This document shows, piece after piece, positions 47,501 to 53,385 of a stretch of 64,000 nucleotides of DNA (its first letter is position 1; every line of letters begins with the position of its first letter). The DNA is from Beroe forskalii. Lineage: Eukaryota; Ctenophora; Nuda; Beroida; Beroidae. The position numbers were made by a program, and so were the translations under genes. The DNA lies in contig WFMF01000527.1 of the NCBI GenBank assembly GCA_011033025.1, positions 1 through 64,000 of the forward strand, written 5' to 3'. The notes beneath the pieces were generated by a model. The model saw only the letters and a program-made list of their open reading frames with translations, made no database searches and had not been told where the DNA came from.

Positions 47501-48419
47501 AAGACGATTTCGAGGAACGAAAAATTTGATCTCAGGTCACAATGTCAAGATGGCAATGGTCCGTAATATTCATCCAAAGATTAGGTTGTGTCTTTGAGAC
47601 TAATGACTATTATATTAACACCAGAATGATATAGATAGTTGGATTTCACTTGACCCAACACTCGGCCGCAGAAAAAGTGCGCGCGACGGAGGGTAGGGTA
47701 AAATCCTCCTATAAAGTATAAAATAACATGTGCTGCAAGTCTCCAGCCGAATAAAACCTTCCAAATATTGCAGTGCGGTGGACACCTCGGTTTCTACACG
47801 GGTGGTTGGATCATCCCCAAGGGTCTCTCCTGGATGGACACGAGTATAGTGGAGTACATGAACGCCGTCCTGGCACTCGCTAAGATTCAGGTTAATATAT
47901 ATTGCTTCTTAATTTATCAACCCACTGTGTAACGGTTGCTTTTGAACCATTCATGAGAGTAACAGTGCGTTGACGCGTAATCGTTCAATGATTTGAGGAA
48001 CTATTTTCGGTCGCCTGCTTTGGTGGATATGCTTTACTTATCAATTGTTTTACTGACCTTTACCCCTCAGGTTAAAGCTAAAAATCTGAATGTTTATGAA
48101 TATCTTCCAGGCATTGAATACCCCCCCCCCCCCCTGCGCTGTTCCTTTAGCGCTTTAAAATAACTCAAATCGTTGGTGGTTAAAACCACCTACGCCAATT
48201 TCTTGACTTGAATTTGTAGGTGGTTAAAACCACCTACATCATTTTCGAGACTTGAATTTGTAGGTGGTTAAAATCTAAAAATCACCAACGTCATTGTCTT
48301 CACTGGAAGTGTTCAGTTGATGACGAACCGTCTGTTGACAGCAACAACCTCATTTTATTACTCAGGATGACGATAGTTCCTGTTCTAGTAGCTACTCATC
48401 AGATTCCCCGAGTATGTAG
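17654..48419 (+). CDS. ABHD2: ABHD2-like monoacylglycerol lipase (alpha/beta hydrolase)
   Basis: Exons: 17654-17735, 18112-18300, 25546-25687, 25971-26122, 28673-28815, 30628-30727, 34441-34576, 34822-34945, 38749-38834, 39097-39229, 40965-41044, 42433-42565, 47774-47890 and 48366-48419. From 25971 on the protein follows ABHD2 closely: a membrane anchor (DISLLFLMISVAAYLAHQ), WGWSGHIQTA, LEDGATVYYDTFDP, PGINNTSEKLYIKTF, VLNHLGSLHDAPVTSPRIFG, the nucleophile elbow GFSMGGNIVTKYLGE, GAVSVCQGY, then the Asp in LNALDDPVISP and the His in CGGHLGFYTGGW. All three catalytic residues are present. ABHD2 hydrolyses monoacylglycerols, including 2-arachidonoylglycerol, at membranes and is steroid-responsive in vertebrate sperm. 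The product would be ~555 residues against ~425 in vertebrates, because of an N-terminal extension. Exon 28673-28815 is one base short for its frame. The junction 25687/25971 is also off phase by one unless another donor is used. The introns hold a receptor gene and two tRNA genes. Confidence 0.9.
18112..18300 (+). CDS. ABHD2-like gene, N-terminal extension exon 2
   Basis: 63 codons between a clean acceptor (ccttcag) and donor (gacg|gtaagc). The helical charged sequence repeats the motif of exon 1 (EDFWARSSESLRARRDDLL), then SRDDLYKSQETFRLRSSELF. This looks like an ~11-15-residue helical repeat or coiled coil. It enters and leaves in phase 1, like exon 1 and the acceptor at 25545. Confidence 0.7.
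19133..20229 (+). repeat. ~1.1 kb direct repeat, copy A
   Basis: Begins tggtgtgttagtgacgtgaa and ends gataatacaata. It is nearly identical to 21641-22724, with small indels and point changes. It contains the CRE-type motif tgacgtcattatca twice. The start TG and the CA-like end are compatible with an LTR, but no polyprotein, primer-binding site or clear target duplication is visible. Confidence 0.85.
20230..21240 (+). repeat. Degenerate minisatellite between the direct repeats
   Basis: About 1 kb of irregular units resembling accactctgatcccagtcc and atttaccactctga. Unit lengths vary (about 20-45 bp), with strong pyrimidine bias on this strand. It starts immediately after copy A. Confidence 0.8.
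21241..21640 (+). other. Unique segment before repeat copy B
   Basis: An open frame of 98 codons (21250-21546) lies here without a recognisable domain or splice context. It could be the remnant of an internal transposon gene; there is no evidence beyond its position between the repeats. Confidence 0.3.
21641..22724 (+). repeat. ~1.1 kb direct repeat, copy B
   Basis: Second copy of the element at 19133-20229, in the same orientation, 2508 bp downstream. It has a few short deletions, for example in the ctctctccctctc run. Confidence 0.85.
22826..22921 (+). repeat. 20-bp tandem repeat (ctagttttcctctgctctag)
   Basis: About four to five units of a pyrimidine-rich 20-mer follow shortly after repeat copy B. 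Confidence 0.75.
24259..24428. mobile_element. MITE-like element, gtgtctcgacc family, short copy
   Basis: The left end gtgtctcgaccttttgacgc and the right end (reverse complement of gtgaaaagatcgag) form diverged terminal inverted repeats. The inside is CpG-rich and contains gcgcttgggtcctttttt, which is shared with the element at 49119-49447. Confidence 0.6.
25190..25545 (+). repeat. C-rich ctaacccc/cccctct tract
   Basis: Irregular ccctctaaccccac-type units run for ~350 bp up to the cgcag acceptor at 25545, serving as an unusually long pyrimidine tract. The G-rich complement resembles telomere-like GGGGTTAG but is too irregular to be telomeric. Confidence 0.7.
25546..25687 (+). CDS. ABHD2-like gene, candidate exon with a hydrophobic segment
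   Basis: The acceptor cgcag at 25545 is followed by phase-1 entry giving YERQRLLSDALRLDLTSG, then a hydrophobic run (LKIFILFSLLYLGGY). The obvious donor (cgg|gtacag) leaves phase 2, whereas the next exon needs phase 1. A donor at ctcg|gtggat inside the exon, or at ata|gtcttt after it, would restore phase. The exact end is therefore uncertain. Confidence 0.55.
25690..25880 (+). repeat. ~60-bp tandem repeat with acceptor-like sites
   Basis: Units of agtctttttataactttgca followed by gatctgcaaaatcaagagg recur three to four times just after exon 25546-25687. Each ends in a ttgcag acceptor-like sequence. Confidence 0.65.
25971..26122 (+). CDS. ABHD2-like membrane-anchor exon
   Basis: The acceptor ttgtag at 25970 is followed by IIYTLPGYLTEQYSSEAAD and the anchor helix SLLFLMISVAAYLAHQ. 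It ends in KPVLFYKE at ggag|gtcagt in phase 0, which fits exon 28673. It aligns with the N-terminal membrane segment of vertebrate ABHD2. Confidence 0.85.
26123..28672. other. ABHD2 intron
   Basis: No exon seen. It contains a ~47-bp direct duplication (gacccactacggtccacatt, 26546 and 26678) on either side of a C-rich tract at 26598-26650. It also holds a CRE-type element at 27335 and a poly-C run at 28232. Confidence 0.6.
28673..28815 (+). CDS. ABHD2-like exon with a 1-nt frame break
   Basis: It enters in phase 0 with SEWMDRLLEQCPSLFAPYKP and LWGWSGHIQTAIL, matching ABHD2. After ctg-gga near 28777-28780 the ABHD2-like frame continues one base off (GKMGRSVNPLLPL), and this shifted frame is the one that fits the next exon (VRRSFKLEDGA). 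The exon is 143 nt where 144 is needed. A missing G in the GGG run is the simplest explanation. Confidence 0.8.
28830..29240 (+). repeat. Exon-end/donor echo and 24-bp repeat
   Basis: The exon end ggaagatggggcgcagtgtc with its donor gtaagtactgg (28778-28826) reappears at 28914-28950 as ggaagatgggacgcagtgtc plus ggtgagtactggg, with 13 bases lost. A further gtgagtactagggg lies near 29155. Between them gatggttgccatggtatttt is repeated three times. Confidence 0.75.
29545..29631 (+). repeat. 41-bp tandem duplication
   Basis: The block starting gcaatcatactccgctactg and ending taagattt occurs twice back to back, with essentially no differences, in the intron 28816-30627. Confidence 0.85.
30628..30727 (+). 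CDS. ABHD2-like exon (beta-sheet entry, LEDGAT)
   Basis: Phase 0 entry after ctcag, VRRSFKLEDGATVYYDTFDP to IATVIVAP, ending in phase 1. It is the counterpart of the ABHD2 segment ending in ICPG. Its 3' boundary is copied into the intron at 34946-35120. Confidence 0.9.
32185..32281. repeat. Inverted repeat, ~40-bp arms
   Basis: The left arm contains cacctatcaacttgaaactt and tcagtacatgg. The right arm is its reverse complement with few mismatches (ccatgtactgaaagtttcaa). The loop is only ~17 bp, so a transcript would form a long hairpin. Confidence 0.85.
32413..32600. mobile_element. MITE with 21-bp perfect terminal inverted repeats, TA flanks
   Basis: The ends read accttagtacatgaaattaa and its exact reverse complement. 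Each side is bordered by TA, as for Tc1/mariner-type insertions. The internal sequence gtaacgtcaaaaattgatat recurs, inverted, near 61425, so the family has at least two copies here. Confidence 0.85.
34441..34576 (+). CDS. ABHD2-like exon (oxyanion region to TSPRIFG)
   Basis: After atttcag: GINNTSEKLYIKTFVRSC, then GYRVVVLNHLGSLHDAPVT and SPRIFG|gtaagt. It matches the core of the ABHD2 fold without gaps. The donor is followed within 15 bp by a cagaca microsatellite. Confidence 0.93.
34585..34652 (+). repeat. Imperfect (CAGA)n/(CACA)n microsatellite
   Basis: About 65 bp of cagacagacagatacacaca-type repeat starts ten bases after a splice donor. Confidence 0.85.
34822..34945 (+). CDS. ABHD2-like nucleophile exon
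   Basis: Encodes YGHTGELARLAEIVHEKYPS then ILVGFSMGGNIVTKYLGE. Ser in G-F-S-M-G-G is the catalytic nucleophile of the hydrolase. Confidence 0.95.
34946..35150 (+). repeat. Minisatellite built from ABHD2 exon boundaries
   Basis: About five ~43-bp units (ttgcttagcaacagtgatwg...). The unit at 34981-35003 is identical over 23 bases to the end of exon 30628-30727. The following ttgagttgctcagcaac copies that exon's donor-side intron. The last unit ends with gggatgcaacatcgtc, copying the neighbouring nucleophile exon (gggaggcaacatcgtc). Confidence 0.75.
35860..36110. repeat. Three CRE-type elements in tandem
   Basis: gataatgacgtcatca-type cores lie at 35862, 36066 and 36103, each preceded by a catcaac/attcacc-atttt-type arm. 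Part of the dispersed family described under findings. Confidence 0.7.
37950..38000 (+). repeat. CRE-type dispersed element, near-consensus copy
   Basis: gtggcgtcattatcatagtt then taaagtggtgagtttatgac: the full ~45-bp unit with both outer half-palindromes. Confidence 0.7.
38749..38834 (+). CDS. ABHD2-like exon (AVSVCQGYD)
   Basis: Encodes EPERQKMFVGAVSVCQGYDI to YMLR, the counterpart of the vertebrate VSVCQGYSA segment, with good acceptor (tctccag) and donor (cag|gtaggg). Confidence 0.93.
39097..39229 (+). CDS. ABHD2-like exon (cap-domain helices)
   Basis: Encodes RWNRLARLYNWAITNDALKS to KVAASTCIQ. Its last 44 bases before the final codons (39181-39224) are copied exactly at 39320-39363 in the following intron. 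Confidence 0.93.
39255..39308. repeat. CCAAT hairpin
   Basis: ccattgaccaatcagggttc ... aacctgattggtcaatg: inverted CCAAT boxes around a ~25-bp loop. Near-copies lie at 39363-39398 and 39619-39671. Confidence 0.75.
39320..39363 (+). pseudogene. Exact 44-bp copy of an ABHD2 exon 3' part
   Basis: The sequence is identical base for base to 39181-39224 of the exon, lies 139 bp downstream, and stops before the donor. A third, decayed copy (ggaatatacgatcagagaaa) lies near 39417. Together with the CCAAT hairpins it forms a ~139-bp tandem unit. Confidence 0.9.
40965..41044 (+). CDS. ABHD2-like exon (DFDACVMRKMYKF)
   Basis: After gttgcag: DFDACVMRKMYKFKTLDDMY to SSSR|gtaaga. It corresponds to the ABHD2 segment with MRKFHGYNSLKEYY. 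Confidence 0.93.
41325..41398 (+). tRNA. tRNA-Asn (GTT)
   Basis: 74-nt cloverleaf: acceptor stem gcttccg/cgggagc (one T-G pair) with discriminator G, D arm ggcgcaattggttagcgc, anticodon loop ctgttaa reading GTT, T arm ctggttcaagcccag. A T run (tttt) follows as a Pol III terminator. Lies on the same strand inside an ABHD2 intron. Confidence 0.97.
41473..41546 (+). tRNA. tRNA-Asn (GTT), second identical copy
   Basis: Identical over all 74 nt to the copy 148 bp upstream and followed by ttttt. The flanks differ beyond gcgaataattt, so only a short unit was duplicated or the copies are being homogenised. Confidence 0.97.
41674..41809. mobile_element. MITE, atacc...cacgg family, copy 1
   Basis: Diverged terminal inverted repeats (ataccgg ... 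ataaggtat) enclose repeated tcacggac(a) words and a central perfect hairpin tcacgctgaggtgctcagcg-tga. The same structure occurs at 50048-50175. Confidence 0.75.
42433..42565 (+). CDS. ABHD2-like catalytic-Asp exon
   Basis: Encodes RYIEKVSIPLMTLNALDDPV, ISPVCNDIPIRLSCKNAKV and LHVQTQ. The Asp pair of NALDDP matches the catalytic acid position of ABHD2. Confidence 0.95.
42932..43265 (-). pseudogene. Probable out-of-frame cytoplasmic tail of the LDLa-GPCR
   Basis: Just past the receptor's stop the +1 frame continues the same tail style: SVNQPLEHSVNQPVELPE, then Q-P-V-K repeats and the S-Q-R-A-S-R-G array, ending near 42932. The receptor's last in-frame residues are EEPVNQPVESISESAT. The VNQPVE word therefore continues across the frame change, which points to a slippage indel within repeats. 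Confidence 0.5.
43035..43190 (-). repeat. 21-bp tandem repeat at the receptor tail
   Basis: Seven to eight units of gggaagctctttgggaacca(c). On the minus strand they read G-S-Q-R-A-S-R in a frame that would extend the receptor's cytoplasmic tail. Because the unit is 21 bp, several frames stay open on both strands. Confidence 0.9.
43266..45311 (-). CDS. LDLa-domain class A GPCR (relaxin-receptor-like)
   Basis: The open frame has 681 codons, without a good ATG start. The extracellular part has four LDL-receptor class A modules; the clearest are VCDGRYDCLDKTDEMVC and RVCDGRFDCPDHSDEAHC with the Ca-binding Asp/Glu. Between modules 2 and 3 lies a cysteine-containing segment of unknown fold. Seven hydrophobic helices follow: about NHAVFSWLVVSCLANLVL (TM1), LALYDMLMGLYLLALVL (TM2), SLVIVLIMSMTRAYKC (TM3; TRAY replaces DRY), VALASTSLGFLNVLHSVL (TM4), IYLTILLIVLVAVSSLY (TM5), TLIIGTKLVSWLTIVGVM (TM6) and AIAICIIPVNSLLNPVYN (TM7 with NPVYN for NPxxY). 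The modules and TM7 resemble relaxin-type receptors, but the leucine-rich repeats are absent. The ligand is unknown. The frame ends at ESISESAT, probably prematurely; see findings. The gene is a single exon antisense in an ABHD2 intron. Confidence 0.85.
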   Translation of the reverse strand: MTTSGWLRVSQGCMEDMWYCKIKENYLCDGFSTCLTDECNCPSSNTTLFYCADGQGCLDLGKVCDGRYDCLDKTDEMVCDGLVNFTCDLRTGTSMVGNVSNEFTFSKFILCWRDYAWKTWTYLEPFIDCDVGTQCTNLTMPAKLSMKSYAKQCMLRILDILQVEVTGYLQRNINFPAMCVEHCDNLLSQESCRYLRHNHWGTGIAFQCPATSLTKFDDIIEMDRVCDGRFDCPDHSDEAHCLNRFYCSGGSEAGPMSWVPLSAVCDSYKDCEDGRDECSNCSQGHLSSDQFLVRNHAVFSWLVVSCLANLVLNSQSIWQQITSWNTQLQTHMKVDTLLKLQLALYDMLMGLYLLALVLANLTFYGTYCQHDNYWRLGWMCKGLGTFFNVSCHGSLVIVLIMSMTRAYKCSFPYSQGMSVTKVALASTSLGFLNVLHSVLPLVPLDVIQEIFRVKMTFSKSNPFIMDDFNNISHVDRIYSHYFGRNDSSFKGTYEKLEALKSMTNIPLVRYHEISFYSWSPVCIQDILGFRESLQVYKSIYLTILLIVLVAVSSLYKVILDVFIQTRKEIRGVRGNGSSNDDTTGRDLKTKVTLIIGTKLVSWLTIVGVMIYYHLTQKYVPNAWFEAIAICIIPVNSLLNPVYNSDIMQRIMKIVGKMSRCFSSTTEEPVNQPVESISESAT
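45312..45555 (-). CDS. Probable 5' coding part of the LDLa-GPCR in a shifted frame
   Basis: A minus-strand frame opens at 45555 with MNGMATLGCSILILSPASEV, which resembles a signal peptide, and runs with Cys residues until it overlaps the receptor frame. The receptor frame itself is closed by a stop near 45360 and has no ATG before the first LDLa module. A one-base indel or a short intron between about 45310 and 45365 would join the two. Confidence 0.5.
45556..47773. other. ABHD2 intron, upstream side of the receptor gene
   Basis: It contains a TATA-like tatataaaag near 45680, an (AT)n run at 45575, and no supported exon. Presumed promoter region of the minus-strand receptor. Confidence 0.45.
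47774..47890 (+). CDS. ABHD2-like catalytic-His exon
   Basis: Encodes CGGHLGFYTGGWIIPKGLSW then MDTSIVEYMNAVLALAKIQ. His in GGHLGF is the catalytic base. Acceptor attgcag, donor cag|gttaat. Confidence 0.95.
48366..48419 (+). CDS. ABHD2-like terminal exon
   Basis: After attactcag, 17 codons DDDSSCSSSYSSDSPSM and TAG. It keeps phase 0 and gives a short acidic/serine tail where the vertebrate protein also ends in a non-conserved tail. The 3' UTR end is not resolved. Confidence 0.75.
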   Translation, partial: DDDSSCSSSYSSDSPSM

Positions 48420-48492
48420 ACGAAATGGAGGTCGAGTGCCAACTCTTAGCGTGACTATGCGCTGACTTTTAGCGTTAAATGGCAACTTCATC

Positions 48493-48613
48493 AGTGACAG
48501 TGCGAAATACAGTTTTGTGTGCGCGGCGTTATTTTGCGCGGCGTAAAGACATATTAATAACTTGTCTGTACGGCGTACGCCGCGCACACAAAACTGCAGT
48601 TCGAACTGCCACT
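48493..48613. mobile_element. Foldback/MITE element, 36-bp arms
   Basis: agtgacagtgcgaaatacag + ttttgtgtgcgcggcg is matched by cgccgcgcacacaaaactgc + agttcgaactgccact in inverse. The gcgcggcg core words recur near 10680 and 31490. Confidence 0.8.
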
Positions 48614-49118
48614 GTTAGCGTAAAATGCCAGCTTTAAAAGCATATTTATAATATGAACTTTAACCCTCCTCATCCAACCCCAACTTATATTTGTCAATGA
48701 GGAAATTACAGATAGAACCCTCATTGGAACACTCATTTGAATGTTTCTTTTTTGCTGAATTAATGAATTTATGTGATCGGAGAAGGAAGCTGATCTTGAT
48801 TCAATTTCAGAGGTTCGTTGGGATACGTCACATATTGTTACGTTATCATTTTTGACGAACTCCCTCCTATAACCCACTGCATTAATAATGTTTACTGCAT
48901 TTGCAGTGCAATCTTGTGAATATCTCCTCCCTTGATGATATAATATATGAGCGATCTTTTTTTGCGTTCTGTCAACTGACGAGTGTGGCAAAAACACAGA
49001 GGTTGAGAATGAGATCAGTTATTTTTCGGCCGAATCACGATGAAAGTCAGCGGTATAAAAATAATTAATAATTGTCATAGAATGACGAAATGAACCGCGT
49101 AGTTTTCGTGTTACTGTG

Positions 49119-49447
49119 GTGTCTCGACCTTTTGAGACGCAGCATAGAAATAGAAAAATAATATAAAGTCAAATTACAACATGTAATGCCAAACTTCTCT
49201 GAAAAAAGGGGTTATCAAACTCAAATACGAATATTTTGTGCCCGTTTAAATAAAAAGTGAAAGATAATTTAATGGTCAATGTATCTCGAAAGCGTATAAT
49301 GACGCGCTTGGGTATTTTTTTGCTGTGATAAAACAAATTTAGCTTAAATACTACTCTTCTATGTTTGCGTATAAAAATACTTATTTCGCGCCATAAAATT
49401 ATACCCAATCACGTTTTTATACGCTTTGTCTCAAACGGTCGAGACAC
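49119..49447. mobile_element. MITE-like element, gtgtctcgacc family, long copy
   Basis: 329 bp with terminal inverted repeats gtgtctcgaccttttgagac / gtctcaaacggtcgagacac. It shares the tgacgcgcttgggtattttt internal block with 24259-24428. The minus-strand open frame inside has no recognisable domain. Confidence 0.8.
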
Positions 49448-49707
49448 AATGGTTACCGTTTTTCACATAGGGTTGATCCTTATTGGAAGGTAGATTGAAT
49501 TTCTATTTAGAATAACATGTGCATGTTTGATTGAAATCTGGATTCTATTTATTGTTCGTTAATATATTAATAATTCTTAGCTTAATATAAGTAATTAATT
49601 TATTCCTTTAGCAAATTGATATACGTTTGTAGGTGGTAGGTGTTGAATTTGTACGAAGCAAGGGAACACTTCACCACATATTTCGCCTGTGTTCATCGGG
49701 CGAAGTA

Positions 49708-49856
49708 ACGCGTATTTGTGCACATGGATCGATCAAAAGACCCGTCGAAAGAACGCGCAAATTACAGTGCGCGCGCAAGGTTTCAATTTGCTTTTGATTA
49801 AATTTTTGCTGAAATTTGCGCATTCTTTCGATCGATCCATGTGCACACATACGCGT
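49708..49856. mobile_element. Foldback element
   Basis: acgcgtatttgtgcacatgg-atcgatc and its inverse gatcgatccatgtgcacaca-tacgcgt form the ends. A second inner pair (gaaagaacgcgcaaatt / aaatttgcgcattctttc) extends the stem to ~60 bp. Confidence 0.85.
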
Positions 49857-49893
49857 AAATGTAACGATTCTTGGTATGTATGTGGGATTGGGG

Positions 49894-49979
49894 CATGGGA
49901 GACTAGGTATGGCGGATATCATTACGGCTGACATATCGCGAATGATCGCAAACATATCAGTCATACCTAATATCCCATT
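49894..49979. repeat. Inverted repeat next to the foldback element
   Basis: atgggagactaggtatggc pairs with gtcatacctaatatcccat around a ~48-bp centre. Confidence 0.7.
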
Positions 49980-50047
49980 TTCCATGAGATTTTATCATAG
50001 TTCCTGATCAATGGATGATCAGTTTGATAATTAAAGGTCCTACGCAG

Positions 50048-50175
50048 ATACCTTATCGGGCGTGATTATCACGGAATTTAGCTTCACGGACCTTAAACTT
50101 CACGGACATGAATATTCACGCTGAGGTGCTCAGCGTAACTGTAATGTCCGTGATAATAATGTCCGATAAGGTATT
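50048..50175. mobile_element. MITE, atacc...cacgg family, copy 2
   Basis: Ends ataccttatcgg / ccgataaggtat are perfect inverted repeats, and the match continues into attatcacgg. The same central hairpin cacgctgaggtgctcagcgt and tcacggac words are present as in 41674-41809. Confidence 0.85.
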
Positions 50176-50466
50176 GAACCATGGCAATGGTGTGTTGGTC
50201 GCATGCAGTCAAGAAGTTTTGTACTTTCCCAGATTTGGTTGACAACCCATCAGAAGGCTTAAGATTTATTGATCAGCCATTCTAGTTGTTAGTTGTTTGT
50301 ACTTGTTGTTATATGATAACATAATTTTAGGGGAAATTAACATCACCCACTTTTAGATTTACAAGTTGTACGGGAATGTGTTTTGAAATGTAACAAAATT
50401 CGCCATGTCATTCAGCAAATTTATAATTACTGAACAAAAGTGAACTGCAACGAATACAGGCATTAT

Positions 50467-50547
50467 TTCACTTTTTTGTAAACTAGTTAGTTTACAAAAA
50501 AGTAAAAAACCTCAAAGGATTTGTTAACAAATCTTTGGAGGTTTTTG
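50467..50547. repeat. Two adjacent strong hairpins
   Basis: cacttttttgtaaactag/ttagtttacaaaaaagta is followed at once by aaaaacctcaaaggatttgt/aacaaatctttggaggtttt. Both are near-perfect palindromes with almost no loop. Confidence 0.85.
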
Positions 50548-50549
50548 AG

Positions 50550-52938
50550 TTATTTTATTTTATTGAAAGGTTTCTGGAAAGGGTATTTATTTTTGGGTGT
50601 TTAAAGTGTGTTAGAGTGACGCTAAAATTAAATACTTAAATAGTATCTTGCGAAAAGATAAAAGAATATCCTTTGAAACCTGTAAGATAGATGCCTATGA
50701 TATCTTTAAGATATAATGCTTTTAGTAAGTTGTCTGCATGCATAATCATGCATGATAATGTTATTGATCATCAAGTGTTTTAAAACACAAATAATAATGC
50801 TTTTAAGCTAATTATCGTTGCCATTTCAAATTTTCATCAGATTCATAATATAATTAAAGAACTACAAGTAAATTCGAGGAATTAAATTGTTAATATTAGT
50901 TCATGTGCTAACAAAATAATTCTGAATGTTATGTTCTTTAATTTAAATGTTATACTTAAACCACACAGAAATTATTTCGGTTTGTAATCTTGAAACATGT
51001 GTATATATTTTTCAGATATAAATTATTGGTACCACCTTTTTTGTGTTTTTGTTCAATTTCGTTAGATTAATTTCTATACCAATTACCAATTATTTACCTA
51101 TCATGATGATAATAGTAAATCTTAATAATATGAACTTCACGCTCAAATTTTTTCGCACTTCCTGCGAATTCCTCATTCTGTGATTGGCTCGTGACTGGCA
51201 CAATATGATGCAATTGTCAGTACTAAGAGGTTGAATCAGAGCTAGGCACTTCGATTAATCCCAACGAAGTGCCCAGCTCATATGCAAAGTAACAAAGGTG
51301 TCACTGTCACGACTTCAAGATTTATGAGAATCATTCTGGAATTTCAAAGTCGCTTACAGACCATGAAGTACAGACGTAGCTAAACTTTTAAATCAGTATC
51401 ACGCACGTACAAATGGCAGTCATGTGGAAATTTCAGAAGGCGTTCTCAGAACTCGCGACATAAAGTCAATCACTATATTGAAATTTTGGCGTGAGGTTAT
51501 CGTATTTTAAAAATCACCGTAACAGTGTCCATATTATACATCTTTTCTTAAATGTTTTTAATTGAAAATCCAATTTGCTAACTGTGAATAAACTAAAATT
51601 TTCCTGTGCTTTCACAAATTGTTAATATTGATAGACTTCATTCTTTCATTGAAGAATAATAACTGAGCGGTTCTACGCCTACTTTATCAAGTTCTATAAC
51701 AAGCTTTTCTTTTATAAACATGTTATATTGTCAATAATAATATTGGAATTACAGTCATAATTACCACCATTATATAATCTTTTATTTGTACCCTGATGGA
51801 TGTTGAGAAATTGTTTGAAAAAATCTCCGAATAATTACATTGGGAACTCCAAAACTTTAAATAAGCAAGATGATAGAACTCGGAATATATTATTTTCTCA
51901 GAATTAGTAAAAATTGAATATAATCAGGAATATATTGTCACGTGTGACAAGCTCAAACTTTAATAATAAAACCACAACAAACGTATGTTTTAAATTATCA
52001 TGTTCATTGGAGTTCATTTTTCATCCTCACGCCAAAGTTGTAAAGTAGAATGAGAAATCATGTACGTGACAATTCCGAGTACGTGTTTAAATAGTTAAAA
52101 TAATCTCTTGAATTTAATAAGTCTCGTACTATGGGGCAGGTCCATTTCATGAGGGAGAATGACATTTGCATTTCATATATTGCGGAGATTTCTTCATAAA
52201 ATGTTGTAATTTTTATGAATAATTATTTGCCATCTACAGCTCTCTTGCAGCAAATTTTTGCATTTTATCTGAGATTGGTTAATAGGGACCAGTTTTTTAA
52301 AAAATTATCGTGAAACAGTTTAGATAATCGTGAATTCCTCTTTTATAAATGTTTTGCCATGGTACAACCGTGAACTTTTTTCGCACGTGAGTTCGCGACG
52401 GAGTTTTGTAGAATTCAGGCAATATATTGTTAATTCTCCCAAAGAATCCACGGGTTAGCCATATATTTCGGTTCGGTTTAACTTAACGGTAACCGGTTGT
52501 TTCCTTTAATGACGGCAAGGCTAGTTAAGATCAACCAAACCATCAGCAGATCTGAGAGAGCTGTGTATTATACTTATAGTCTAGATGATCACTGATCACC
52601 GATTTGTATCACTAACTCCTAATCTTAACTCCTTGTCGTGGCTCTTTACCCTACAGAAATTTTAATAGGCGTTGGAGTTTACGTCATTTTCATATAGGTC
52701 CGAGTGACAAATTTATGACGGAAACATGTAACTAAACTTAACCTGTGAACTTTCAGTCGATCTCAACCGAGGCTTGTCATTGTTTCTAAATTTCTCAGAA
52801 ACAATTTCAGGCACGAATTTTATCGTATCTTTTATGCACATATATTTACATTTGTTTACATTCAGGAGACACATTCATGATTTTTTTGTATTTCATCAAT
52901 AATTTTACCATTTTTCATGACATTTTTCTTGGTTTCAG
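50550..52938. other. AT-rich intergenic DNA
   Basis: I see no gene, RNA or structured repeat in this stretch. Confidence 0.5.
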
Positions 52939-53078
52939 CTCACATAAGACGCGGCTCACTCAGTCATTCAACTGTAATCTGAGTTTGTTTCCACCTCCCA
53001 AAACCCCCAACCTACATCCCAGATCCCAATCGCATCTGATCCAAACCAGAGGCCACCGTCCACTCACGCATGTCAAAG
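52939..53078 (+). CDS. Candidate exon, weak
   Basis: The acceptor ggtttcag and donor caaag|gttatt frame an open 140-nt block with a Pro/Lys/His-rich peptide (SLFPPPKTPNLHPRSQSHL) and higher GC than its surroundings. No partner exon was found. Confidence 0.2.
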
Positions 53079-53385
53079 GTTATTGTTTTTTCTTCAATTG
53101 TCGATACTATAAGGAAATTAACATCTTGTTATGCGAAGGTACAATTTATTGTATTGTATTCGTAAATCTGAAATCAGTCCTCTTTCTGCCTTGACACTGA
53201 AATAGTGTCACAGGGTTCTAAGTTCACTCAGCACTCTGTAGCCACTTTTCTCTGACAGAAATTTTCAGTTATGCATCAAGGAATTTTAAAGCGGCTTAAA
53301 AAGTTGTGTTAGAAAAAATACTGGTGTCAAAGTTAACTTAAAGTCAAGTGTCAGAAAGTGATGTCAGAGAAAAGTGATGTCAGTT

